A stretch of DNA of 64,000 nt from Poriferisodalis sp965226645 (GTDB lineage Bacteria; Actinomycetota; Acidimicrobiia; Acidimicrobiales; Poriferisodalaceae), in NCBI GenBank assembly GCA_965226645.1, contig CBDDDL010000004.1:372001-436000 (forward strand). Direction: 5' to 3'. A program made the translations under genes and the position numbers. Shown here one piece after another: positions 35,166-43,712 of the stretch (positions are counted from its first letter, which is position 1; every line of letters begins with the position of its first letter). The notes under the pieces were generated by a model. That model was given only the letters and a program-made list of their open reading frames with translations. It did no database searches and was not told where the DNA came from.

Positions 35166-36197
35166 TCAGCGGTCGCCAACAGCAGGCACGAACCGATAAA
35201 GCCGTCGTTGTGCCGCCGCAACAGCTGCGCTTACGTCGATCACTTGCGGACCATTGGGACGGACGGTGACCGCTGCCCTCTCGCCGCGGCCCAGCACGAT
35301 TTCGCGCTCCCCGTCGAGCGTCAGCACACCGGGACCCCGCAACATGACGGGCTGGCCGAATCGGAGCTGCTCGCAATGTTCGATGTCGATGTCGGAATAG
35401 CTGCCGGGCATTACCGCCGCTCGGATGTGCCTGCTGCGTTGGGCGCCGGGCGACGCGCACCCCAAGCGGACATGGACTCCGCCCGCTTCATGCCGCCCCA
35501 GCGGGGCGACGGCCGCGGCAATGGCTGACAGCCCCACCGAAGCCGGCTCGGCGATGGCAGCGACGATCTCGCTCACCGATGCCGATTCCCACACAGCGCG
35601 TGCGCCCACAAACGCACCCCGCACCAGACACACGTCGACGAGCGCTACATCGCAGCCGCCACTCGACTCCAGCGTGATGTCGATGATCTTTGCCTGCGTT
35701 GTCACCTCGGCCGTCGCCCCGAGACCGCTCGCCACCGCTCCTGCTGCGAAGCCGACAACCGTGGCCTCCAACTGCTGTGGGAAGACGTTGTTGGTGCCGA
35801 CCGCCAACGGCACCAGCGGTACATTTCGCCAGCCCTTGGCGACATCGCGCTGGGTGCCATCGCCGCCGAGCGCGATCACCGCTCCCACACCCAGCTCACA
35901 GAATCGTGCCGCTGCCAACTGGGAGTCGCGACCGGTGTGCCAGCCGTGCGGCTCGGTGACCTCCACCGGTCCCGAGAGGTCAAGCCCCACCAGCGCCCGG
36001 TCGCCAAGTCGTGCCCGGTCGCCGCTGATCAGCACCCGCTCAGCGCCGCCTTCGAACGCACCCACCACAGCACGGCGGATTGCGCCGATCTTGACGGCGT
36101 CCGAAACCGGTGTGGCCCCGGAGGTGAGCCTTCTTAGGTCCTTGCCGGCCAGCGGGTTGGCAACGATGCCGACCGTCGGGCCAGCAGCCTCCCTCAC
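35166..36197 (-). CDS. acoX: AcoX-like ATP-NAD kinase family protein
   Basis: 343 residues from GTG 36197, which overlaps the acoB stop as GTGA. The N-terminal VGIVANPLAGKDLRRL and the GGDGTQRDVAKG nucleotide loop mark the NAD-kinase/AcoX family, followed by LAVGTNNVFP. AcoX proteins are encoded in acetoin dehydrogenase operons and their role is not known. Its presence is the main reason to call this an acetoin-type complex rather than a pyruvate or branched-chain one. Confidence 0.82.
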   Translation of the reverse strand: MREAAGPTVGIVANPLAGKDLRRLTSGATPVSDAVKIGAIRRAVVGAFEGGAERVLISGDRARLGDRALVGLDLSGPVEVTEPHGWHTGRDSQLAAARFCELGVGAVIALGGDGTQRDVAKGWRNVPLVPLAVGTNNVFPQQLEATVVGFAAGAVASGLGATAEVTTQAKIIDITLESSGGCDVALVDVCLVRGAFVGARAVWESASVSEIVAAIAEPASVGLSAIAAAVAPLGRHEAGGVHVRLGCASPGAQRSRHIRAAVMPGSYSDIDIEHCEQLRFGQPVMLRGPGVLTLDGEREIVLGRGERAAVTVRPNGPQVIDVSAAVAAAQRRLYRFVPAVGDR

Positions 36198-37219
36198 GCG
36201 GCCGCGAGCGCTCGGATTCGCTCGCCGATCAGCGCGGCGTTGGGCACCCATTCCTTCTCGAGCACGGGACTGAATGGCACCGGGCTGAACGGTGCGCCGA
36301 TGCGCTCGATCGGAGCATCGAGGTAGTCGAAGGCCAGCTCAGCAATCTGCGATGCGATCTCACCGCCGAGGCCGCCGAATCGGACGGCCTCGTGCACGAC
36401 TGCAACGCGATTCGTCCTGTGTGCAGATTCGATGACGGTGTCGATATCGAGCGGTTGCAGCGTGCGGAGATCGATCACCTCGCACTCGATCCCTTCGGCC
36501 GCCAGCGCATCAGCAGCCGCTGTGGACTCGTGCACCATCCGGCCGTACGTCACCACGGTGATGTCGTCGCCAGGTCGCACGATGCTGGCCGAGCCCAGCG
36601 GCACTTCGTACACATCGGTGGGAACATCGCCGCGCAGGCCCAGCAGCCGCTTGTGCTTGACGAACACCGTCGGGTTGTCGTCACGGATGCACGAGATGAG
36701 CAGACCCTTCGCGTCGTACGGGTTCGACGGCATGACCACCTTGAGGCCCGGAATGTGGCACAACATGGCCTCGAGGCTCTGACTGTGCTGAGCCGCGGCC
36801 GACAGCCCTGCTCCGGCACTCGTGGTGATCGTGAGCGGCAGCGTGGCCTTGCCACCAAACATGTACTTCAGCTTCGCCGCCTGGTTCACGATCTGATCCA
36901 TGGCAACGAGGATGAAGTCCATGAACATCAGGTCCACGACGGGCCTCAGTCCGCTGACCGCTGCCCCGGTCCCGAGGCCCACGATGGCCTGCTCGCTGAT
37001 CGGCGTGTCCACCACCCGCATATCGCCGAAGCGCTCGTTCAGCCCGCGGAACGAACCGAATACTCCCCCGGCTCGGCCGACGTCCTCACCGGCCACGAAC
37101 ACGTTCGGGTCGGCTTCCATCATCTGTGCGAGCCCCTCGGTGAACGCGGCTCCGTAGGCGATGCTGCGCCCTGAGGCACCGGCAGGGGCATCGGCAGGGG
37201 CAGAAGCAGTGGCGGTCAT
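36194..37219 (-). CDS. acoB: thiamine-dependent dehydrogenase E1 beta subunit (acetoin dehydrogenase type)
   Basis: 341 residues; pairs with acoA to decarboxylate or cleave the substrate with thiamine diphosphate. Conserved stretches include FVAGEDVGRAGGVFG, RVVDTPISEQAIVGLGTGAAVSGLRPVVDLMFMDF and EVIDLRTLQPLDIDTVIESAHRTNRVAVVHEA. The start overlaps the acoA stop by four bases. The first 16 residues are Ala/Pro-rich, perhaps a flexible tail. Confidence 0.93.
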   Translation of the reverse strand: MTATASAPADAPAGASGRSIAYGAAFTEGLAQMMEADPNVFVAGEDVGRAGGVFGSFRGLNERFGDMRVVDTPISEQAIVGLGTGAAVSGLRPVVDLMFMDFILVAMDQIVNQAAKLKYMFGGKATLPLTITTSAGAGLSAAAQHSQSLEAMLCHIPGLKVVMPSNPYDAKGLLISCIRDDNPTVFVKHKRLLGLRGDVPTDVYEVPLGSASIVRPGDDITVVTYGRMVHESTAAADALAAEGIECEVIDLRTLQPLDIDTVIESAHRTNRVAVVHEAVRFGGLGGEIASQIAELAFDYLDAPIERIGAPFSPVPFSPVLEKEWVPNAALIGERIRALAAA

Positions 37220-38223
37220 GACGACGCTCCCAAGTAGGCGGCTGCGGTCAGACCGGCGACGGTGTAGACGTCGACCAGCAGATTGTCCACATCGGGCAAC
37301 GGACTCTCTTCGGCAAATGCGATCGCCGCTTCGATGTCGGCCTCGACGGCGTCATGAACGGCTTGGGCACCGTCGGCATCGAGCACGCCGGCGCCCGCCA
37401 GCCGACCTTCGAACAGCTCGATCGGGTCCCGTTGCTTCCACTCGGCGAGCTCGTCGTCGGAGCGGTACTTCATGCCCAGCGTCTGCACCCCGTGGTGGTT
37501 GTAGAACCGGTATGTCTTGGCTTCGATGAACGAGGGCCCTTCACCCCGACGGGCCCGGCTGACGGCCTCTTTGGCTGCCTCCCACACTGCCACCACGTCC
37601 ATGCCGTCCACGATTGCACCAGGCATGCCATACCCGGCGGCTCGGTCCACCACATCGGTGATGGCCATCGTGCGCTCACGGGGCGTGAACTCGCCGTACT
37701 CGTTGTTCTCGCAGACGAACAGCACCGGCAGCGACAATGCCGCCGCCATGTTGGCGGCCTCATGGAAAGCCCCGATGTTCGAGGCGCCGTCGCCGAAGAA
37801 CGCCACCGAGACCCGGTCGTTGCCCCGGTACTTGTTTGCGAATCCGGCGCCGACAGCGATGGGCACACCGCCGCCCACGATGCCGTTCGCACCCAGCATT
37901 CCCAGGTCGAGATCGCAGATGTGCATGGAGCCGCCCTTGCCCCCGCAGTAGCCGGTGGCCTTGCCCATCAGCTCGGCCATCATGTAGCTGTAGTTGCCTC
38001 CCTTGGCCACCAGATGCCCGTGGCCCCGGTGGGTGGAGCTGATCTGGTCGTCGTCGTCGAGGTTGGCGCACACCCCTGAGGCAACCGCTTCCTCGCCCAC
38101 ATACAGGTGCAGGAATCCCGGCAGCCGGTTCTGCTCGGCCAGCCGCCCGGCCGACTCTTCGAAATGGCGAATGCGCACCATGCGACGGTGCAAATCCAGC
38201 AGTACGTCTGGGCTCGGATCCAT
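37216..38223 (-). CDS. acoA: thiamine-dependent dehydrogenase E1 alpha subunit (acetoin dehydrogenase type)
   Basis: 335 residues from ATG 38223 (GAGGGGG upstream); the frame is open 13 codons further. The thiamine diphosphate motif runs from GDGASNIGAFHEAANMAA to LPVLFVCENNEYGEF. THRGHGHLVAKGGN and GGKGGSMHI are typical of E1 alpha. No E3 (dihydrolipoamide dehydrogenase) gene follows in the operon, so a shared E3 must come from elsewhere. Confidence 0.93.
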   Translation of the reverse strand: MDPSPDVLLDLHRRMVRIRHFEESAGRLAEQNRLPGFLHLYVGEEAVASGVCANLDDDDQISSTHRGHGHLVAKGGNYSYMMAELMGKATGYCGGKGGSMHICDLDLGMLGANGIVGGGVPIAVGAGFANKYRGNDRVSVAFFGDGASNIGAFHEAANMAAALSLPVLFVCENNEYGEFTPRERTMAITDVVDRAAGYGMPGAIVDGMDVVAVWEAAKEAVSRARRGEGPSFIEAKTYRFYNHHGVQTLGMKYRSDDELAEWKQRDPIELFEGRLAGAGVLDADGAQAVHDAVEADIEAAIAFAEESPLPDVDNLLVDVYTVAGLTAAAYLGASS

Positions 38224-38285
38224 GTGTGCCCCCTCGATATGCGCCGCTGCGGGTAAGTCCACACACTAGATGGACCGTTCCGGTC

Positions 38286-38303
38286 GGCGCGGTGGCTAAC
38301 TCA
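38286..38303. repeat. 18-bp direct repeat, left copy, flanking the second CWB2 locus
   Basis: GGCGCGGTGGCTAACTCA occurs here and, base for base, at 43695-43712. The last three bases are the stop codon of the CWB2 gene read on the minus strand. The other copy covers the start codon of the ilvD-like gene. The CWB2 gene, its IS insertion and its control region lie between the copies. Confidence 0.85.
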
Positions 38304-40713
38304 CAGACCAGCGAGGATGCGCCGTGCGGCGCGGGCGGCGGTGTCGGTGCGGGCGCTGCCCGTGATGCGTCGCACGGAGGCGCCGTCGGGTACGGCTTGG
38401 GTGATTGCGTCGCGCACCTCGCCGGTGACTGCTGCGCTGCCGCCCACGATGACGACCTGGCTGGGCCGGTACTCGCGTATGAGCGCCGCGGTGGCTTCGG
38501 GCAACGCTGCGGGCGAGGTGAATGCAACCGCAGCATTGGAGGTGGCGGCTGCGAACGCTGCGGCAACCCCGACATCGGGCGCAGACCAGCCGTTGGCCAC
38601 CACCAGCGTCAAGCCGTCGGCCGCTCCGGCGGGGCTGCCCAGCACACGACGCGCCGCGAGCGCAGCGGTGTCGATGCGATCCGCGCCCGTCAGCCGTGAG
38701 ATGCTGGCCTCGCCCGCCGATGCGGCGATCGCCTCCTGCACGCTTGAGTTGATCGCGCCGGCGCCCCCGACCAAGATCACCCGCGCCACCTCGTAGTCGC
38801 CGAGCAGCGCCGCCGACGCGTCGGGCAGCCGGGCGGCCTCGGTATAGACCACCGCCGAACGCGCAGTGCGCGCAGCAAGCGCCGCTGCCGCACCGATGTC
38901 AGGCGAAGACCAGCCATTCACCACGATCAAGGTGACACGGCCCGCCTCCGACGGTGCGCCCAGAGTGCGCCGCGCCGTGCCCGCCGCGGTGTCGGCACGA
39001 CCCGCGCCCGACACACGAGAGATGTCCGACTCAGGCGACGCAGCGACTATCTGCGTGCGGACATCACGCGACACCGCACCAGTGCCACCCACAATGATCA
39101 CCGCGGCAGGCGAAGCCTCCCTCAACAACGCCGCAGTCTCATCGGACAGCACATCGCCCGCGGTGTACACCACCACCGCGCCCGACATGCGTGCCGACAT
39201 CACCGACGCCACACCCACATCAGCAGCACTCCACCCATTCGCCACCACAAACACTGCAACACCCGTATCAAGACCGCCACCGCCCCCGCCGCCGCCGCCA
39301 CCACCGCCGCCACCACCGCTACTGCCGCTGCTGCCGCTGCTGCCCCCACTGCCGGTGTTCCCGGGGCGGCGTTCGTTGTCACGGACGGTGCCCACTGCTG
39401 TGGTGGCGGAGAACCTGATGCGGGCGTTGGTCGGTTCGGACAACGTGACAGTGAACGTTTCGGTGCCCTCGACGTCGGTGTCGTCGCTGAGCGCCACGGT
39501 GACGGTCTTGCGGGTCTCGCCAGGCGCGAACATCAGCATGCCCGACGCAGCCGTGTAGTCGCTGCCGGCCGTAGCGCTGCGGTCCGCGGTCTCCCAGACG
39601 ACGGTCACGTCGTTGAGGCTCTCCGGCGTGAGAGCGACAGCGAAAACGATCTCGGGGGTGTCCTCAGCGGCGGACGCGCCGGTGATCGACAGCGCCGGAT
39701 CGCCCTCGTTGTCGATGATCGTCACCGTCACCGTCGCCGACGCCCCGGCGCCCACCGTGGCGTTGCTGTCGGCGTCGGCCTCGAGCATCACGGTGAATGT
39801 CTCATCGTTCTCGACGCGCTCGTCGTCGAGTATCTCGACGTCGACCTCGATCTGGTCCTGGTTCGGGGGCAGCGTGACTTGCGCCTCGGTGCCGCGCCGC
39901 GCCGGATAGTCGCTGCCGGCCCTAGCGGTGCCATCCGCGGTGAGGACCTTCACGGTGATGGGGCGCTCGCTCACCTCGGACACCACCACGGTGAACCGGG
40001 CTGCGGTCGCGGCCTCGCGCACGCTCAGCGCCGACTGAGACAGGCTCACTTCGGGCAGCACGTCCACCCGAAACACGGTCACCGCAGACGCCGTCTTGCT
40101 GCCGCCGAGCCGGTCCGTGTACGACACGGTGGCCTTCAAAAACGACCCGTCATCAGCGGACTGGGGCGTATACGACTCCGTATCGGCGCCGTTCCCAGTC
40201 AGGCCCGAGAACGTCCCATCAGCCGTCAGCGACCGCGTCCACTGCCACGACGTACCCCTCACGTTCCCATCGGGATCCGACAACCACGCCGTCAACGCCG
40301 TGCCCACAGCCGGATTGCGCCGGAACGACACCACACCCGGTTCCTCCGTGTCGGTCACAGTGATCGTCAACGTCAGCGTGTCGTCGATCGTCGCAGTTCT
40401 CTGCTTGGCACCCGAGGAGTTCTCCCCGTCAGTGACCCGATAGCGCACCTTGTACATCGGCAACCGCTCGAAATCGATCATCGCACCGTCGGCGTTCACG
40501 CTGATCTGCCCCGACACGGGGTCCAGCACGAAATCGCGATTGAACGCCGCCAAATGAGCCAGCGCGGTGCGAGTGCTCCCCGTAGCAGCCACCGAATACG
40601 TCAGATCGTCCAAATCAACGTCAGTCGCCGTGATCCGATCCCCCACATCACCTGACGCCGTGTTCTCCTCCACCGTCAGCTCGGCCTCGTCAGTCGGATA
40701 GTCCGACACTAAG
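38301..40713 (-). pseudogene. CWB2 surface protein with Calx-beta domains, 3' part (cut off by IS)
   Basis: About 800 codons continuing the gene that starts at 43357. In order: a cadherin-like region (ELTVEENTASGDVGDRITATDVD), an Ig-like domain (VVSFRRNPAVGTALTAWLSDPDG), Calx-beta-type domains (SLSQSALSVREAATAARFTVVVS, LSITGASAAEDTPEIVFAVAL), a Gly/Ser then poly-Gly linker, and three C-terminal CWB2 repeats (VFVVANGWSAADVGVASV, LIVVNGWSSPDIGAAAAL, LVVANGWSAPDVGVAAAF). The frame stays open into the IS up to 40820, so a chimeric product without signal peptide is possible but unlikely to be secreted. The domain order is the reverse of the other CWB2 protein. Confidence 0.85.
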
Positions 40714-42347
40714 CCTGAATCCACCGATTGGTGGGTGTGTCTGAAGGGGGGTTGCCGCGTCCACGAAAAAGGCCTCCTGATCTGCGACGATTGTGATGTT
40801 GGAAGCCACATTCGTCTCAAAAACAGGAGGCACTTTTTGTGTCTGCATCATCGCGCAGTCCGGACCGGTTCGCAACGACGTTCGATCATGAGGGACTGGT
40901 GGCCAATGCGGGCCTGATCCTGGCGGGAACGCTGATGGACCGTTCTTTGGGTCTGTCGGGGCTGATCGAGCGGTGGGTGCGCACCGGTTCCGCGAACCCG
41001 GGCCCCAAGATCTGCACCGTGGTCGCCGCGATGCTCGCAGGCGGCACTCATATCGATCATGTCGGGATGCTGCGCGCCGGGCGCACCGGGAGGGTGCTGG
41101 GGTTCCGCCCGATGGCGCCGTCGACGGTGGGGTCGTTCCTGCGGTCGTTCACGTTCGGTCACGTCCGCCAGCTCGAAGCGGTGCTGTCGCGCGCTCTGGC
41201 GCGCGCCTGGGGACTGGGCGCCGGCCCCGGCAAGGCGCCGCTGGTGGTCGATGTGGACTCCACGATCTGCGAGGTCCACGGCAAACAAAAACAAGGCGCC
41301 GCGTACGGCTACACCAGCGTGCTCGGCTATCACCCGCTGCTCGCCGCACGCGCCGACACCGGCGAGGTGCTCGGCGCCCGCATGCGCAAAGGGTCCGCGG
41401 GGTCCTCGCGAGGCGTGGTGCGCTTCGTCGACGAGCTCGCCGCGAACCTGCGCCTGCGCGAGCCGGGGCTGCCGGGCCGACCACGGTGCGCGCCGACTCG
41501 GGATTCTGGTCATGGAAGCTGATCGACCGCCTCGACGGCCACGACTTCAAGTGGTCGATCACCGTCACCCTCGGATCCGCTGTTCGCGCAGCGATCCAAG
41601 CAATCCCCAGCACCGCATGGACCGACATCGACTACACCAAAGACGGCCACGCCCAAGTCGCCGAGACGACCTATGCCACCGGCCGCGGCAAAGCCAAGCG
41701 CACCGTTCGCCTCGTGGTGCGCCGCACCCGCCTCGCCGAGGGCGCACAGCAACGACTGTGGCCCGACTGGCGACACCACGCATTCATCACCAACACCGAT
41801 CACGACACCGCCGCCGCGGACGAGTTCCACCGCGCCCACGCCGTTGTCGAGCTCGCCATCCGCGACCTCAAAGAAGGCACCGGCCTCGAAGCACGTCCCC
41901 TCAGGCCACTACGGCGCGAACTGCGCATGGCTCGCATGCGCCGTGCTCGCCCACAACATCGGCCACTGGACCACCACCCTCGCCGACGCGCCGCCGGCCA
42001 CGAACCGCTCCCGCCGCACCCGACTCGTCGCCCTCGCCGCCGTAGCAGTCAACCGCTCCGGCACACCCACCCTGCGATACCCCGCCCGCTGGCCCTGGGA
42101 AACACAATTCCGAGCCACACTCAGCGCCCTCGAGGGCCCTGCCCGGACCCTCCGGCTGAGCCCGACGAACCGCCCGGAACGCGGCGCCCCCACACAAACC
42201 CAGCGTCGACAACCCCAAACCACACCCGCACCCCTAGCCCAACACGCCCAAACACACCAAACCACACCCCCAACAACCCGGCGCCACCCCAACCCGCCAC
42301 CGGCCCAGAAATCCCGCGCTCACCGAAGGCCAATCGGTGGATTCAGG
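40714..42347 (+). mobile_element. IS1380-like insertion sequence (1634 bp)
   Basis: The 18-bp ends CCTGAATCCACCGATTGG (40714-40731) and CCAATCGGTGGATTCAGG (42330-42347) are perfect inverted repeats. They are flanked by the identical 5-bp CTAAG at 40709-40713 and 42348-42352, a target-site duplication. Removing the element and one CTAAG restores an open frame (PEFLVSDYPTDE) through the CWB2 gene. It carries one transposase gene on the plus strand, itself frameshifted. Confidence 0.93.
40839..42346 (+). pseudogene. IS1380-family transposase, two frameshifts
   Basis: DDE transposase in three pieces. Frame A from 40839 to about 41480 covers the N-terminus and the first catalytic Asp region (PLVVDVDSTICEVHGKQKQGAAYGY). 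Frame B to about 41890 covers VRADSGFWSWKLIDRLDGHDFKWSI, with the second Asp, and ELAIRDLKEGTGLE with the catalytic Glu. Frame A resumes at 41892 (HVPSGHYGANCAWLACAVLAHNIGHW). One base seems lost near 41480 and one gained at 41891, so no full-length enzyme is predicted here. It could move only with a transposase supplied elsewhere. Confidence 0.82.
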
Positions 42348-43357
42348 CTAAGAACTCCGGCGACGAAGCCTGTCGCTCATAGCCCGTGACCCGCAGCCGC
42401 ACGTTCCGATCAACACGAAGAGCAACATTCCCGATGGTGCTCATGTCGTCCCAGATGGCAGAGGTGGTGCTCTGAAGGAAGAACACGTTGTCACCGATCC
42501 CCCAGCCCGACTGGCCCTGCACGTCCTGGGCATCCGACGCAGTCGCGGCCGACCAGAAGTCACGAGACGCAAAGCTCTCCTGATTGCACATGGTGATCCA
42601 ATAGACCGTGTCCGCGTCGAGCAGCACATCGTCGGCCCCGAACCAAAACCGCGACTCCGCAGTCCCGTCCAAGGACACCGAGCCGAGGGCCGCGTGAACC
42701 TGCCGATCAGGGCTAAGGAACACCCCCGCAGGGCCGCCATTGGCGTGGGGCCGGATATCCACGACGGCTATCGCTGCTTCCTCTTGATTTGACTCGTGGC
42801 TCAGCCACAGCTCCACCGCCCCGAACCGGTACCCGGCGCTGTGGCTGCCGGTCGTGAACGACTGCCCCAAGCAAACCCCAAATTCGTCGCCGGTCGAGAT
42901 GTTGGTCCGCACCCGGTCAGCGGGGGTCTGCGCGGCGTTGGACACCAGCACCAGCTCGTCCACCCGCACATCGGTCACCTCCGACGCGGCCTTGTCGCTG
43001 TTGTCGTACCCGTCCCTGTACGACACGGTGGCCTTCAAGAAAAACCCGTGATCATCGGACTGGGGCGTATACGACGCCGTCGCGGCGCCGTTCCCCGTCA
43101 GGTCTGAGTACAACCCATCAGCCGTCAGCGACCGCGTCCACTTCCACGACTCACCCGTCACGGACCCCATCGGGATCCGACAACCACGCCGTCAACGCCG
43201 TGCCCACAGCCGGATTGCGCCGGAACGACACCGTGCCCGGCTGATCGAGCGACTGCGCGGTGGCATGCGCTTCCACCAGCAGTACCAGATCAGCCAGCAG
43301 TACCAGCCCCGCCAGCGACGCCGCAAACCGCCGAAACCTCACTCGACCGTGACCCAA
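42348..43357 (-). pseudogene. CWB2 surface protein with Calx-beta domains, 5' part (signal peptide, Ig-like and choice-of-anchor domains)
   Basis: Start TTG 43357 or GTG 43342, then a signal peptide (FAASLAGLVLLADLVLLVEAHATAQS) and an Ig-like domain (TVSFRRNPAVGTALTAWLSDPDG). An extra base in the C4 run at 43165-43168 (G4 in the gene) shifts the frame; the continuation from 43170 reads GSVTGESWKWTRSLTADGLYS and then a choice-of-anchor-R-like domain (LGQSFTTGSHSAGYRFGAVELWL). It ends in the IS at 42348. The joined gene, without IS and the extra base, would be about 1139 codons. The Ig-like domain recurs in the 3' part, so it is an internal repeat. Confidence 0.82.
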
Positions 43358-43364
43358 CGACGGA

Positions 43365-43373
43365 GGGGGGGGG
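43365..43373. repeat. G9 homopolymer just upstream of the CWB2 gene
   Basis: Nine G on the plus strand (C9 in the sense of the minus-strand CWB2 gene), 8 bases before its first possible start codon. Runs of this length are slippage-prone. Placed in the 5' leader or spacer it could change expression by altering promoter or leader spacing. Confidence 0.6.
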
Positions 43374-43428
43374 TTACATTTCTACGACTCCATACTGCCT
43401 ACGGCGTCGGCTGATCGCCGCGGCACCC

Positions 43429-43450
43429 CATCGGACCGACCGGTCCGATG
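43429..43450. promoter_or_regulatory. 22-bp inverted repeat between CWB2 and ilvD-like genes
   Basis: CATCGGACC and GGTCCGATG form a perfect 9-bp inverted repeat with a 4-base centre (GACC). It lies about 80 bases upstream of the CWB2 start and 250 upstream of the ilvD-like gene. No T-run follows. Operator is more likely than terminator in this divergent gap. Confidence 0.5.
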
Positions 43451-43475
43451 CTCCGAGAACTCATACTTACACATA

Positions 43476-43506
43476 GGTGAACTACTATTGAAATGTTGGT
43501 GAACTA
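43476..43506. promoter_or_regulatory. paired GGTGAACTA direct repeats in an AT-rich divergent region
   Basis: GGTGAACTA occurs at 43476-43484 and 43498-43506, 22 bases apart (about two helical turns). The surrounding 43455-43550 is clearly AT-richer than the rest of the window. The 343-base gap 43358-43700 holds no gene I support; it contains the G9 tract, the 22-bp dyad, these repeats and the right 18-bp direct repeat. Confidence 0.5.
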
Positions 43507-43694
43507 TGACTACTGACAGATTAGTGTCGTACTCATCTGAGCTATTCCTGACCGAACACCACACCAAGACAGCCCACAACAACAGCCCCCTCGCCGTACG
43601 CGCCAACCCGACCTGAGACCGGTCGGGCCCCACAGTCCCTCGTCGAAGGTCAAGATCTGTTGGAGGGGTTCAGCGACGTGGCCGCGCGTAGGGT

Positions 43695-43712
43695 GGCGCG
43701 GTGGCTAACTCA
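43695..43712. repeat. 18-bp direct repeat, right copy, over the ilvD-like start codon
   Basis: Identical to 38286-38303. It includes the GTG start (43701) and the next three codons of the IlvD/Edd gene. Since this copy sits in a conserved gene, it is probably the original target, and the left copy the duplicate. Confidence 0.8.

Noticed and set aside
40973..42382. A single open frame of about 469 codons across most of the IS
   Set aside because: Only its middle part matches transposase sequence; the two ends are Arg/Pro-rich frame noise, so it is not a single real protein.
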